A stretch of 64,000 nucleotides of DNA from Sarcophilus harrisii (GCF_902635505.1 NC_045429.1:35720257-35784256); one strand, 5' to 3'. Positions 51,110 to 61,876 are shown, numbered from the stretch's first letter. Notes: generated by a model not told the origin, from the letters alone. Numbers and translations are program-made.

Positions 51110-51235
51110 ATTATTAGGGCAGCTAATAGTGAATAGAGAACTGGGCCTGGAATTGGGAATATTTAGTAGCTATGTGACTCTAAACAAGTCACTCACCCTG
51201 ATTGCCTCCCAAAAAAGAGAGAGAGAGAGTTCTAT
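51110..51235 (+). mobile_element. tRNA-headed SINE with internal deletion
   Basis: The head 'agggcagctaatagtgaata' and the tail 'aacaagtcactcaccctgat', followed by 'tgcctcc', are joined with the middle missing. An (AG)n tail follows. Confidence 0.65.
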
Positions 51236-51339
51236 CATCATCTTCATCTGATTTCCCCAACTCCTAGTACCTTTCTCAAACTATCTTGTATTTAACTATT
51301 TTGTATATTTTTCTATTTATTCAATGTGTGTGTATACAT

Positions 51340-51545
51340 ATACCTAGTGTGTTCTGAGTTCAAGTCCACTAGTTGTGTGAACCTGGGCAATCACTTAACT
51401 CTATTTATTTCAGTTTCCTCACCTGTAAAATGGGCTGGAGAAGGAAATGACATATAACTCTAGTATCTTTACCAAGAAAATCTCCCAAAACATCACAAAA
51501 AGTCACTTATGACTAAAATAACTGAACCACAACCAACAACAAAAA
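51340..51545 (+). mobile_element. CORE-SINE of MAR1 type, sense, 5'-truncated
   Basis: 'gaacctgggcaatcacttaa', 'tttcctcacctgtaaaatgg' and 'gctggagaaggaaatgacat' run in order. Confidence 0.8.
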
Positions 51546-51654
51546 CTGAGTAGTATTATTGCCAGTGATTCCTTATGCAAGGTGTTCCACTAAACTTTTC
51601 TATTTTTCAAACAGTACCAAAATAGTTTATTTTTTTCATGTGTTTTGGTGTTTT

Positions 51655-51760
51655 GTTTGTTTTGGAAACACCGAGGGTTAAATGACTTGCCCAGCTAGAA
51701 AATGTTCGATGCTGAATTTGAATTCAAGCCCTCCTGACTGCAGAGCTAGTGCCAGAACAG
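51655..51760 (-). mobile_element. SINE fragment, antisense
   Basis: 'taaatgacttgcccagctag' and 'ttcaagccctcctgactgca' fit the antisense SINE body. Confidence 0.5.
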
Positions 51761-52344
51761 TTTTGATCATTATTGATCATAATTTAAGGTCTGTAATTTT
51801 CCCTGCATTCCCACTCCTCCTCCCAATATCTCTTGAGTTCCTAGATCTAAGGCGTTTTTTTCTCCAAATGAATTTTATCATTTTGTTTTGCTGTATAAAT
51901 CACACCCTTGGCAATCTGACTGAGTTTTACAGTTTTTTAAGTTGACTAGAAGAGGTGGAAAATCCTAAAAACCTTCAGTGCTTGTTGTTTTCTGACTATT
52001 AAAAAAAAAAAAAACATTTGATTTGAAGAAACGAATTCCTATCTTAAAGACTATTTTTCTCTTGGAAAAGGCAAGAATCTAAGCTTTCTGATTTTTCATC
52101 CAAGATTATTTCTACTATCTCATTCATGCTTTCCTCTGCTACCCAAGATAACTGATATTCAGAACAAGCAAGATTTTAATAAATTTATTAACACCAACGA
52201 ACAAAATTATATGGTGGGCAAGGAGCTCTATGTAGGCCCCAAATGGTTTTCATTAGTTTGTATGCACAGAGCAGGTCTGTAATAAATGTTGGATTGAAAT
52301 AAGATTGTCACATGTTGCCTTCCATTGCAACTGGGGCCACAGAA

Positions 52345-52530
52345 ACATGGCATTGTGAAGACTACTATATTTGGAGTGAAAAGTCCTAGGTTTGAATCCC
52401 AGTTCAGCTATTTACTATCTATGTGAACATTACTCCGTCCCACAATCTCATTTCTTCATCTTTAATATATAGAGTTTAGATTAGTTGGCTTCTGAGAGTC
52501 CTTTCAGTTCTAAATGATACAAATCAATGA
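52345..52530 (+). mobile_element. tRNA-headed SINE, sense, diverged
   Basis: 'tcctaggtttgaatcccagt' (B box), 'cttctgagagtcctttcagt' and 'tctaaatgat' follow the tail of a related marsupial SINE. Confidence 0.5.
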
Positions 52531-52559
52531 GATGTTAAAGGGTCTTCTTGATATCGTGG

Positions 52560-53077
52560 GAACCCCAACAGTAGTAAATTCCCCAACACTTTTGAAGAAA
52601 GCCCCAAGGTACCTGGTCATGGGAATGATATAGTCAGTGACCTTAGGAATGTAGCTTTTGGAAACAAAGAGACATGACCTTGGAGAGTGTTGTGAAAGAA
52701 AGGGAGTTGGGCCTGTTATCTTTTTTGCTCCAAACTATGCTTCAAGGACATCTGCTTTATCATGCAAGAGTCTGGATTCAGATAATGAGCACTTCTTAGT
52801 TTCAGAAAAAAAGAAAGGCGGTCATTATCAAACTTCCCACCAATCACCTGAACCCCAATCCCATGATGTCATTTACCCTGTTCTGTTTTTTGTTCTGTAC
52901 TCCCTAAATCCCTATAAATTTATCTGCTTGCTCTCTGCTTATTGACGTGTTCCTTTTTTGGAATTTAACCCACTTTAATTGGTATTACAATTATAATAAA
53001 TTTTTTCCACTTGACTTAGAAATGATCTAAGCTTCCACATTCTTTTGGGACATTTGTGATACTGATCTGAAATTCTA

Positions 53078-53108
<31 letters not shown>

Positions 53109-53190
53109 ATACATACATATATATATATAAAACATCTGAAACTCTGATATATTTTGGGGATCCCTGCATCCCAATATTCTGAACTTGTCT
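52560..53190 (+). mobile_element. Possible LTR (fossil), family unknown
   Basis: It looks LTR-like because of a TATAAAT box (52914-52920) some 80 bases before an AATAAA (52996 region), between two stretches with no coding trace. The ends are not defined. A TA microsatellite (53077-53137) lies in it. Confidence 0.25.
53077..53137. repeat. (TA)n microsatellite
   Basis: TA-rich run with a few interruptions. Confidence 0.9.
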
Positions 53191-53759
53191 TTTTTAGTAT
53201 TTTCAAAAAGCTCTGGACCTAGAATATGCAGGAGGCCCTGATTGTGTCAAGGATACCCCTCTTTCCCAGCAGATTTAATTTGTGGTTTGCATCCCAAGCT
53301 GGACTTCCTGTGTTTTCTTGGGATCTAAGGCAGTCTGTACTAGGCTGAGAAACTATGCCGCTTGCACCCTGTAGATAAACCTACCATCCAGTCTGACTTA
53401 ACAGTCTAGAAGTTCCTAAAAGAAAAGAAGGGATTTTTGCCATCACTTTGATTCTCTTCTTCAAGAGAGACTTTCTTCCCCCCATCGCAAGCCACTCCCC
53501 TTTAGGTGAATTTTTCTCCTCCTTCCTTTCTCCTGCTGTTATCAATATGTAGACTTCTGTAATGTAAAAAAAATTTATGAATAGTCTGTCCTTCGCACCT
53601 CGGAACAAACTTTTATGACTTCCAAGGCACTCAAAGAGTGGGGAAGCAGGGAGAAAATCCAGCTGTCTTCTATTTAAACCAGACATTAAAGAGATTTGCA
53701 AAAATATGCTAAACTGCCATGTCTCCCTAATGTTGTTCTGTTTTGGAAAATAGTAATTA

Positions 53760-53990
53760 TTATGCTTTTACAGGGAGCCTTTTCCAATTTGGCTTAAGTC
53801 TAGTGTCTTCCCTCTGCTAGTTATTTTTATTCTTCCTGGATAGAGTTTGCTTTTTAGATAAGTCATTTTCCTGTGAGATCATAAGCTCTTTGAGGGGAGG
53901 GACTGTCTTTTGTCTCCTTTATATCCTTAGTGTTTAACGCTGTGCTTAGCACATAGCACTTATTGTTTATTGATTACATAATATTATTGA
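53760..53990 (+). mobile_element. L2 3' end
   Basis: 'gggagccttttccaatttgg', 'agctctttgaggggagggac' and 'tgtgcttagcacatagcact' give the L2 terminus in order. Confidence 0.75.
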
Positions 53991-53999
53991 TCACAATAT

Positions 54000-54257
54000 T
54001 TGTTGTTACTCAGTTGTGTCCAACTCTACCTGACTCTATGCGTTTTTATCACTAAGGTTTATTTCACAAAGACACTGGGGGAGTTTGCCATTCATTTCCT
54101 TCTCCGGGGTGTCCCCATTTTCTGAATGAGGAGGAGTTAAGTGACTCACCCAGGATCACACGGCTAGTAAGTGTGTGAGGTCATGTAAGTGTGGGAGGTC
54201 ACGTGTTATAGCACATCTTCCTCCAGGCCTGGCGTTGTAGCCATTGGACTACCTGAC
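54000..54257 (-). mobile_element. CORE-SINE of MAR1 type, antisense
   Basis: 'tgttactcagttgtgtccaa', 'acccaggatcacacggctag' and 'taagtgtgtgaggtcatgta' are antisense MAR1, with a short internal duplication of 'taagtgtg(t)gaggtca'. It ends about 540 bases before the GTF2B TATA box. Confidence 0.75.
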
Positions 54258-54265
54258 TGCGCGCG

Positions 54266-54315
<50 letters not shown>
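54258..54315. repeat. (GC)n(AC)n alternating tract
   Basis: About 58 bases of strictly alternating purine and pyrimidine: roughly 8 GC units, then about 20 AC units. This is a strong Z-DNA-forming composition. Confidence 0.95.
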
Positions 54316-54317
<2 letters not shown>

Positions 54318-54799
54318 GAATAAATTATTATATTAGCATATAATTAGCATATAATTACGCAACGTCTTGATTGATGCTCCTATGTAATAAGACTGCCATT
54401 TCATAATTTATAAACATCTTTTAAGGAAGTATCATTTTAAATCTCCAGAATAGTAAAATATCGATGCCTATAAGACACATAAACCAACGTTCTTTGGGGT
54501 CCTCGATAATAAAGGGCCCTTCATGGACTGCCCTTACGGTGTCTGATTTCAGCAGCGACTGAGGGAGCGGCCACAGCTCTAGGAACCACCGCAAAAGCTT
54601 TTCCTCGACACCTTTTTCCTGCTTTCATTCAGGACAAGCTTCCCTCGGGGGGAGTCAGCGGACTCCCGGGAGAGGCCGAGTTAATGACCCCGGATGCGCG
54701 CAGGCGGAAGAAAAGGCGAAACATGTGCCCCGTGGAGCTTTTTGGCTCGTCTCCCGCTCCGTAGTCCGCGCGCCCTACTACGGCTGCGCGCTGTCAGTC

Positions 54800-54806
54800 T
54801 ATAAAA
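54800..54806 (+). promoter_or_regulatory. GTF2B: TATA box of GTF2B
   Basis: TATAAAA stands in GC-rich sequence, 117 bases before the ATG. It predicts a start site near 54828-54835 in 'agcctgtagtagtctttccc', giving a 5' UTR of about 85 bases. Confidence 0.7.
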
Positions 54807-54829
54807 GCGGCGGCGCCTGCGGCAGCCTG

Positions 54830-54916
54830 TAGTAGTCTTTCCCTTCTCTCTGCCTCGGCTTCCCCTTTTCCACTCTGCCTGGAGTCTCCGAAACCGTCGC
54901 CGCGGCCGCCGTCAAG
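54830..54916 (+). other. GTF2B: GTF2B 5' UTR (inferred)
   Basis: The start is inferred from the TATA position. The sequence is pyrimidine-rich at first ('tctttcccttctctctgcct') and GC-rich near the ATG. No upstream ATG is seen in it. Confidence 0.55.
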
Positions 54917-54933
54917 ATGGCGTCCACTAGCCG
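54917..54933 (+). CDS. GTF2B: GTF2B exon 1 coding part (MASTSR)
   Basis: TFIIB bridges promoter-bound TBP and RNA polymerase II in the nucleus and helps set the start site. The ATG sits in a strong Kozak context (AAGATGG). ATG GCG TCC ACT AGC CG is followed by donor gttagt; the split Arg codon is completed by A at 59135. MASTSRLD is the known TFIIB N-terminus. The exon is short, as in other mammals. Confidence 0.95.
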
Positions 54934-54974
54934 GTTAGTAAGGGCTGCCGAAAGCGGTCGGCCGCGAATTCTCC

Positions 54975-55008
54975 GGGGGGGCGGGGGCGCCGTGGCGGCG
55001 TTGCGGGG
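54975..55008 (+). other. GTF2B: G-rich tract, G-quadruplex candidate
   Basis: G runs of 7, 5 and 4 with GG pairs between, on the non-template strand 40-75 bases after exon 1. Confidence 0.55.
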
Positions 55009-56097
55009 AGAGCGAGGCCGCGGAGGCGGGGCCGCAGAGGCGCCTCGGGGAGGGGAGCGGGGGCGCTGTTAGCCCCCTCCGGGGCTTCCCTCGGACGTTT
55101 TCTCTTTCCGCCTCGCTTCGGTCCCGGCGCGGACGCGGCCCGCGGGAGCCGCCCCGGAGAGAAACCTGTCCGAAGCCGGAGCGGGCCCTTGGGGGAGGGG
55201 GATCGCGGGCCAGGCTCGGCCCTTTGCCCCCGGGCCCGAGCCTCCGGGCAGCAGTCCCCCAGCCCCGGGAGGCCGCGGTGGGCCCTGCGAGCAGAAGCTG
55301 ACCCCGAGTTCTCCGAGGATGGCCCGGCCCGGCCCGAGCAGCAGCGCATCCATCGGGCCCCGCACCTGCACGCTTCTCTTCCTCCCCGCAGAGCTGCCGG
55401 TCCCCTGGCTGCGGGCCCCGATCTCCTTGTTTACGGGCTGGGCTCGGGGGGACCACTGCCTTCCTCCTGGAAGTGGGTGTGGCCCTCAGGTGAGGGCGTG
55501 GGAGAACACTCGACAATCCAATCTGCTTAATGCGTTTCGTGCCTTCCCCTGCCAACCTGTACTTGTTAACCCGGCCGCTTAGCTTAGCAATTAACAAAAC
55601 AAAACGAGAAGCTTCCCCGCGCTGTTAATACCTTTCTTAAGCTTAGGTGACATTGGGGGCTGAATTTTGTTGGGAAATACTGGAATACAGGGCGGTTGCC
55701 CATCCAGTCAAAGAGCGTGTGACGCTCGCTGCTCATTGACTAAGGAGGGCTGTGCATAGTTTGTGGGTCCCCACTAATCGATTCCTCCTGAATTAGTACC
55801 TTCGTCTAAGAAAGGCGAGAGAGTGGGAAAGCCGAATGTGTTTACGTTGCTCCTTTGAGCTATGAATAGCTCAATATAAATAAATATAAATTTCCTTAAA
55901 GATCCATGTTCTCCAAAGGAGTGAGGGGTTTCTGCATTCCGCGTTGACTTGGATTTCACCTTCTGGGTGTACAAACCTGGGCTGGGCGCTGGGAGGGAGT
56001 CCTCCCTCTTGCAGCTGGCCACAACCTGGAACAAGGTTGGAAATTGAGAGGCCATTTGCTGCCTGTTGCTCTCTATCATGGACTTATCTACCTCAGA

Positions 56098-56116
56098 TTC
56101 TCTCTCTCTCTCTCTC
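56098..56116. repeat. (CT)n microsatellite
   Basis: Nine to ten CT units. Confidence 0.93.
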
Positions 56117-57164
56117 CGTCTCCCTTCCCCATTATCTTTTGATGCTATGTAATTGTTAATTCTTTTATGCTTTTGTGGTAGTTTTAATTACAGGTCATGG
56201 AGATTTTATTTACCTTTTATTTGTGGTGAAGAATGAGAATGGAGTAGAAAAGTTAATAGTATAATTCCAAGAACATTTAAGTTTTGCAGGAATAATCAGA
56301 ATCTTTTTATGTTATCGTTTTGACACAAAATTGTGTTGGAATATAGTGCACTGGGAGTCACCAGACCTCAGTTTCCTCATTTTGTAAGTGAAGGTGTCTG
56401 AACAGATTGATTTCTAGTGCTTCCAGAAAAATCTATGAAATTTTGAAAATTAAACTGTGAGTTGTTATGTGTATTCTTTGAGAATAAATTCTGAAGCTGG
56501 CCCAGGTTAGTAATAAAGTATATTTGTATATATAGTAATAGTCATCGAGATATTTGATGCTGTAGTTTGTGAAAGTCTTTTAGTGAGCTTAAGTAACAGC
56601 TTTGAAGAACCAAAATACTTTGCATTAGTCTTTTATGGCTTTTGTTTTTTATTCAAGAGGATACTTGCTATTCAAAAAGAGTTTTTATTTCTCTTCGAAA
56701 GGGATCTATAAATGGAATATAAGTGATAATTGAGACAATAATATTTGGATCTTAAGAGGTTAGGGAAGGCAGTTTTTAAAATATGAATGTTTAAACTTTT
56801 CTGATTTAAATTATTAATGTTCTGTCTTTAGCAAATCTTATGGCTAAAAGGCTCATCTTTAAATGTCATCTAGTAGGTATCCACATATTTGATTCTACCT
56901 AAGCAAAATTACTAGAATAAGTGACAAGTACCAATATTAACAATTTAGCTTTTCTTTTCTTATTTCTCTCTTTTCTTCTTCTTTTTTTTTTTTTTGACAA
57001 GAAACCATGTTACCTGGAAAATTAGCCACTGAATTAATTCAGTTAAATTGCTTAACTATAACTTGACAAAGTTTGCAATTTCTTTTTGTAGTGGTGGTTA
57101 ATAATCATCACATCCTTTAGGAATAAGTGTTTAAGTAAAGCAGTATTTGTACTCTAGACCAATG

Positions 57165-57300
57165 ATGTCCAAACTTTTTTGATCACTCTTATTAGTGAAA
57201 AAAATTTTGAGCATGTACCTTCAATATTTGTACTTTTGTAAAACCTTTAGGTTTTAATATACTATATACTTTATAAATTACACAAAATACAAATTATGAT
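57165..57300 (+). mobile_element. Possible DNA transposon end
   Basis: 'ccaatgatgtccaaactttt' followed by 'ttgatcactcttatta' resembles the end of a common non-autonomous element. Weak. Confidence 0.25.
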
Positions 57301-57769
57301 GAAATGATATTTTGTATTTTAATGATATAAAACCTTTTCTATTAATAATCAGTATTTTTTTATGAAAGCAACATAAATTTTTGTGTATGTCCTAATAGTG
57401 AATTTAACAACATTTTAGCAGAAATAATTTTTTTTCCATTGATATTTATTAGGTACAGAGCAAAAAGTAGTAAAAAGTCTGACTTCAACTCCACACAATG
57501 TTATTTACAGTTGTTCCTTATTCGTTTTTTGATTAAGGAATATTATAACATCCGTATTTGTTCACATTTATATATTTTCGTTGCTAATATTTATGGGTGT
57601 GAGGTGCAGAAAGAAGGCCTCTGGCTGGATTTTAAAGAGGGTTTAAATAAGGCTACAAAGCTGAGATGGTACAGTCTTGTAAAGGATTTTTAACTGTCAA
57701 AGAGAAAGACTTGTATTGAATCTTGCAATCTCTGAGTCTATAGAGGAAGGAAGAAAAGAAGGAAGTAAG

Positions 57770-57910
57770 CAGTTATTAAGCACCTACTATGATGTTGAGT
57801 GCTTCTTAAGTATTCTCATTTGATTCTATGGACCACTCTGAGGTGTAGGTGCTTTTATTATCTATCCCCTTTCTACAGATGAGACTCCAGGACCAGCTCC
57901 ATATCCATTG
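57770..57910 (-). mobile_element. MIR fragment, antisense
   Basis: 'ttattaagcacctactatga' and 'ccctttctacagatgagact' fit antisense MIR. Confidence 0.6.
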
Positions 57911-58434
57911 CTACTAGAGTTGGGGGAGGGAGGTGAGAGCTAGTAGTGTTGACATGGTCAGGTCTGCATTTCAGGAAAATCACTTTGGCAGGTATGTGGA
58001 AGATGAATTTAGAGTAGGGATGACAGACTTAAGGTGGGGAGGCTAATTAGTCTTTGCCCAATTGTTATTTGGGGTGGGAAGGACTCGGTATGCTGGGGGG
58101 GAAAGGAAATGAATTGGAGTATTGGTGGGGTGATGTAGTAGAAGTAGGTGCATGATTGGCTGTGAAGAAAGGTGGGACTATGATATTGCATCACCATCCC
58201 ATTTGTGAATTTGCATTCCATATGCACTCTGTGGTCTGTTTTCACTTCCTATGGCACCTACTTGGGAGTCTGCTGGTCCAGATTCGGGTGTCAGAATCAG
58301 ATTGAAATGGGCCACTAAAATGAATGTAAGCATCTTTGCTGACTGCATAGATGTAATGTTGTCTGTTTTGTTGTATTTTTATTTTAATCTGGTTGGGTAC
58401 ACTGTCTTTGAGTTTCCTGGTTTGGAGCAAAGCT

Positions 58435-58775
58435 TCTTAAAACTGGGTTGTGATGCCATATGAGATCACATAACTAAATGTGTAGGTCGTGAAAAACTGG
58501 ACAATGCTAACAGCTTTCTGAATGTAACAACCAAAAATTAATTCAAAATCAAATACATAATGAATCCAATGTGTTTCTGGAAGTACTTGCTTAGGTTGCA
58601 TTATGCGATTTCACTGTAGCCTTGGTTCTGAACACACAAGGATCTCACACTTTGCCCTGTGCGTGCATAAATGCTGCTAGAAACACTTCAGCTCAGATTT
58701 GACTTGGTGTCCTGTAAAAATGTCTTGAGCAAAAAGGGATCAGGAGTGGGAAAAGTTTTAAGAAATCTTGGTGTA
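58435..58775. mobile_element. Non-autonomous DNA transposon with terminal inverted repeats
   Basis: The left end 'caaagcttcttaaaactggg' pairs with the reverse complement of the right end 'aaaagttttaagaaatcttg' ('caagatttcttaaaactttt'). The body has 'gatcacataactaaatgtgt' and 'aggtcgtgaaaaactgga', as in a widespread hAT-like mammalian element. No transposase is encoded. Confidence 0.6.
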
Positions 58776-59134
58776 CACAATGGTTTACATTTTTAAAATC
58801 TTCCCTTTTGATATGATTTTTTTTTAATTGCTTTTAAGAATTTGGGATTATTATTTTAATCTTCAGTGTCAACAAATCAAGATGGCTCTAGTAGAAAATA
58901 TGCTTTGGATTCTACTTGTAAATACAAAAGAATATAAAGAAATGTAGCATAAGTGTTTTTGTTAATAAGTTAGAAGGTGCATTTAAGTTATGATAGTAGA
59001 AGGGTATTCAAAAGCCTCCCATTTAAATACTTTTATCTTTTCTTGCAAAACAAGTAAGATTTGTTGAAGATGATATTTATATTCAATTATATTCATTAAA
59101 TTATATTCAATTTTTTTTTTCCTTTTTAATTTAG

Positions 59135-59241
59135 ATTGGATGTACTTCCAAGAGTTACATGTCCAAACCACCCAGATGCTATTTTGGTGGAAGACTATAG
59201 AGCTGGGGACATGATATGTCCTGAATGTGGACTGGTTGTTG
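59135..59241 (+). CDS. GTF2B: GTF2B exon 2, zinc ribbon
   Basis: One base completes Arg, then 35 codons and one base. [18 protein letters not shown], then [18 protein letters not shown] is the TFIIB zinc ribbon: the ligands Cys and His of CPNH and the two Cys of CPEC are all present. The ribbon contacts the Pol II dock. It differs from human by LDV for LDA as I recall. Donor gtgagt at 59242, phase 1. B-reader, linker and cyclin folds must lie beyond the window. Confidence 0.96.
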
Positions 59242-60009
59242 GTGAGTATTTGCTGGCATTTTCATTAAGCCTGAGAGTGCTTATTCCCATGATGTATTAA
59301 CAGAGGTTTCAAAGAGGGGCCCAGATTAGATTAAAATGAAATAGAGAAATGTTTGTCAAGTAAACATATAGTGCAATGTATTGTGCATTGGTAGCTTTCT
59401 AAGTCCCTGCAGCCAGCAGGATTCCTTTCTATCTGAACTTGGCACCACTGAGACAAATAAGATAAAAAATGAACATTTTCTTGTCAGCATTATATTCTGT
59501 CCAACAAAGATACTTGAAGCAACATGATGCAAATGTACTGTTTCTTATCAGTCATGTGGAGAACAGTGTGACTGATTTGGTCCTGAAATTCACAGTAAAA
59601 GCTAAAAGTGAAGAAACTTAGTAACCAATTTCACATTCTCTAGTTTTCTAGAATTAAGACTCAAGTAATAGGGGGGGAAACAAAAAAATACTGTTAGGGA
59701 CATGAAATGGAGTGACCCGAGCTCTGTCTTATCTTGACCCATGGAATAAGATCAGTGCTGTGTGGAGGAACTTGACATGTTATGAATGTGCTTTATTATG
59801 CTTCTTGTGCTTTGACATTACCTACTTTTGATGGCAACATCATACTCCCTGGTATACTATAGGTATAGTATGTCTGGTATAAACATATCAAGCTGTGAAC
59901 TGGGTACTTGGTTTACTTCTCTCAAACTTGAGATTTCTAGTATTTTCCCTTCCATGTCAACCCAAAAGGAAAGTTGAATATGCTATTTTCATTTAATTTT
60001 CAATTCTGG

Positions 60010-60985
60010 TCTTTATTCATGTCAAAAGGGTTAAAAATAAATCAAACTCATCATTTGATTCACCCATTTGCACTGTTGTCCCATGTCTATTTCTTTCCCC
60101 CTTCTCATCTCAGTGGTTGAGACCCATTTACACTCATTCCCTCCACTTTCTCCTCTTTGATGCAATTCTAACCCTCAGCAATCTGGCTTCTTGTCTCCAT
60201 CCTTATTCTTCTTGAAGTCTCTGTATCCTTAAGGATTGTTAGGCATTCACTTCTCTTTAGATTTCTTTAACACTGGTATTTTCTGGTTCCCTTGGTTGGC
60301 CATACCCCTTATCAGTGATTCTTCATTATCTGTGTCATTTTTCCTAACATTGGATGTGTCCCCTGAGGCTCTGTCTCAGACCTTCTCTCTTTTCCTTTTC
60401 CTGTTGTCTTACTTGATGAGCTGCTGGGATCTTGGTTTTCCCAGACCTGTAAATGTAGTCTTTTTCTCTCACCTTACATCTTGGACAGCTTAGATTTCCT
60501 CCAAACATCTCGGATTTGGGACATCTAAACCAGAACTCATTATCTCTTGTGCCCAAGCTCGCCCCTGTTTTTAGCACTCAATCACCCAGGCTCACTGTTG
60601 TGAGCACTGCTCCTTTATCCTCGCCTCATATACTATTTTTTGTCTTCACAACTTCTCATGTAAATCCATACAGCCACTTCTATAGTACATCTCCATTACC
60701 TCTTGCCGGAACTATTGCAATTAATAGTCTTTTTCTTATTCAGTAACTGCAATGGCTCCTCATCTCCAAGATCAAATATAAACTCCTCTGTTTGGCCTTT
60801 AAAACCCTTCATAAACTGTTCTGAAGACTGAAGACTCCATCACTGCATTGACTACTCCTCATCCCTGGAATTTCCCTCTTTGCTTACCTTCACTTCCTGA
60901 ATTTCTTGGCTTCAAGTACTTCCTTCTGCAAAAGACTTTTCATTCTTCTACCTTCCTCTTCCTGTTTCAAGTCAATTCCCTGACC
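60010..60985 (+). mobile_element. L2 LINE, ORF2 end, sense
   Basis: L2 words in order: 'accctcagcaatctggcttc', 'cctgaggctctgtctcagac', 'acatctaaaccagaactcat', 'ccggaactattgcaattaat', 'atcaaatataaactcctctg' and 'tttaaaacccttcataaact'. The frames are worn and it lacks the extreme 3' end. Confidence 0.75.
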
Positions 60986-61745
60986 CTATACCTAGAAAAA
61001 GATAATGTACTTGAGAGCCATTGTGGCTTCAGAAGGGGCCAAGGAAGAGTCTATATAGTGTTAACTGCCCAGCAACTCCAGGAAAAATGCCAGGAGCAGA
61101 ACACAGGTGTGCTACGTGTTCAGCATTGTAGATCTGACCAAGGCCTTTGATATGTCAGTCATGAGAACTTATAAAAAACCATATCACAATTTGGTTGCCC
61201 AGAATTCATTAATATAGTATGTCAATTTCATGATAGCTTGCTTGCAAGCAATGGACAATGCTTCTGGACAATGGACACTGCTCCTGAGCTTTCCCCATCA
61301 CCAGTGGAGTGGGAAAAAAAAAGGCTGTGTGCTCTTTCTCATGATTTTTAGTTTGTCTTCAGCCATGTTGCCAAATGCCTTCAGTGAGGACAAACATGAA
61401 TTGGTCAGCTACCACACTGGTAGTAAATTCTTCAACTTGGAAAAGGCTAAAAGCCAAAACTAGTGGAGGGAGTGTTGATGCCTAATTTTTGGTTTGCAGA
61501 TGATTGTATACTCAACACAGCCTCTGAAGCTGAAATGCAACAAAGTATGGATTGATTCTCTGCTGCTTGTGCTAATTTTGGCCTAAGAATTAACACCAAG
61601 AAAACAAAGGTCTTCCATTAGCCAGCACCACATATCCATATGTGGAACCAGTTTTGAATGCTGTGGAAAAAATCTTTCCTTGATGGTAGATTTTCTAGGA
61701 ATATCACATTGATAATGAGACTGACACGGGCATTTCCAGAGCTAG
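60985..61745 (+). mobile_element. Non-L1 LINE reverse transcriptase remnant (RTE/BovB-like?)
   Basis: Translated pieces read ESHCGFRRGQGRVYIVLTAQ and QLQEKCQEQN (60848-61150 frame), FADDCILNTASEAEMQQSMD and ACANFGLRINTKKTKVFH. These are the GFR.GR, ADD and NxxKT parts of a LINE reverse transcriptase of a non-L1, non-L2 clade, broken by stops and deletions. RTE is my best guess for the clade. Confidence 0.6.
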
Positions 61746-61801
61746 CTCAGCATTTTGGAGGCCCTGAAGGAAACTGTGGGAGAGGAGAGGTATTAGACCT
61801 C

Positions 61802-61876
61802 CTGTTTACACTGTGTACACATGTGTGTTCATGTACACATATGTGAGTGTATGCATACGTGTGTACACACGTGTGC
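61802..61876. repeat. Alternating TG/CA/TA tract with inverted repeats
   Basis: About 75 bases rich in 'gtgtacacatgtgtg' and 'cgtgtgtacacacgtgtg', largely alternating purine-pyrimidine and self-complementary. Confidence 0.85.

Larger units (their letters stand above)
54480..55560. promoter_or_regulatory. GTF2B: CpG island over the GTF2B start
   Basis: Base composition changes abruptly from AT-rich to GC-rich with dense CpG. The island covers the promoter, exon 1 and the first 600 bases of intron 1. Possible sites: an ETS-like GGCGGAAG (54703-54710), an NRF1-like half site in GATGCGCGCAGG (54693-54704) and a dyad CCGTAGT/ACTACGG (54759-54765, 54777-54783). Confidence 0.85.
54934..59134 (+). 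other. GTF2B: GTF2B intron 1, 4.2 kb
   Basis: It starts in the CpG island with a G-rich stretch. Further on it holds a CT microsatellite (56098-56116), a TE-like piece near 57165, an antisense MIR (57770-57910), an unassigned repeat trace (57600-58040) and a TIR element (58435-58775). The part 55570-57150 shows nothing else I can name. Confidence 0.85.

Noticed and set aside
54927-55597. Open frames of 100-220 codons on the minus strand and 87-113 codons on the plus strand in the GTF2B CpG island
   Set aside because: They are a composition effect: GC-rich DNA has few stops. They are rich in Arg, Pro, Gly and Ala with no domain, and they overlap the promoter and intron 1.
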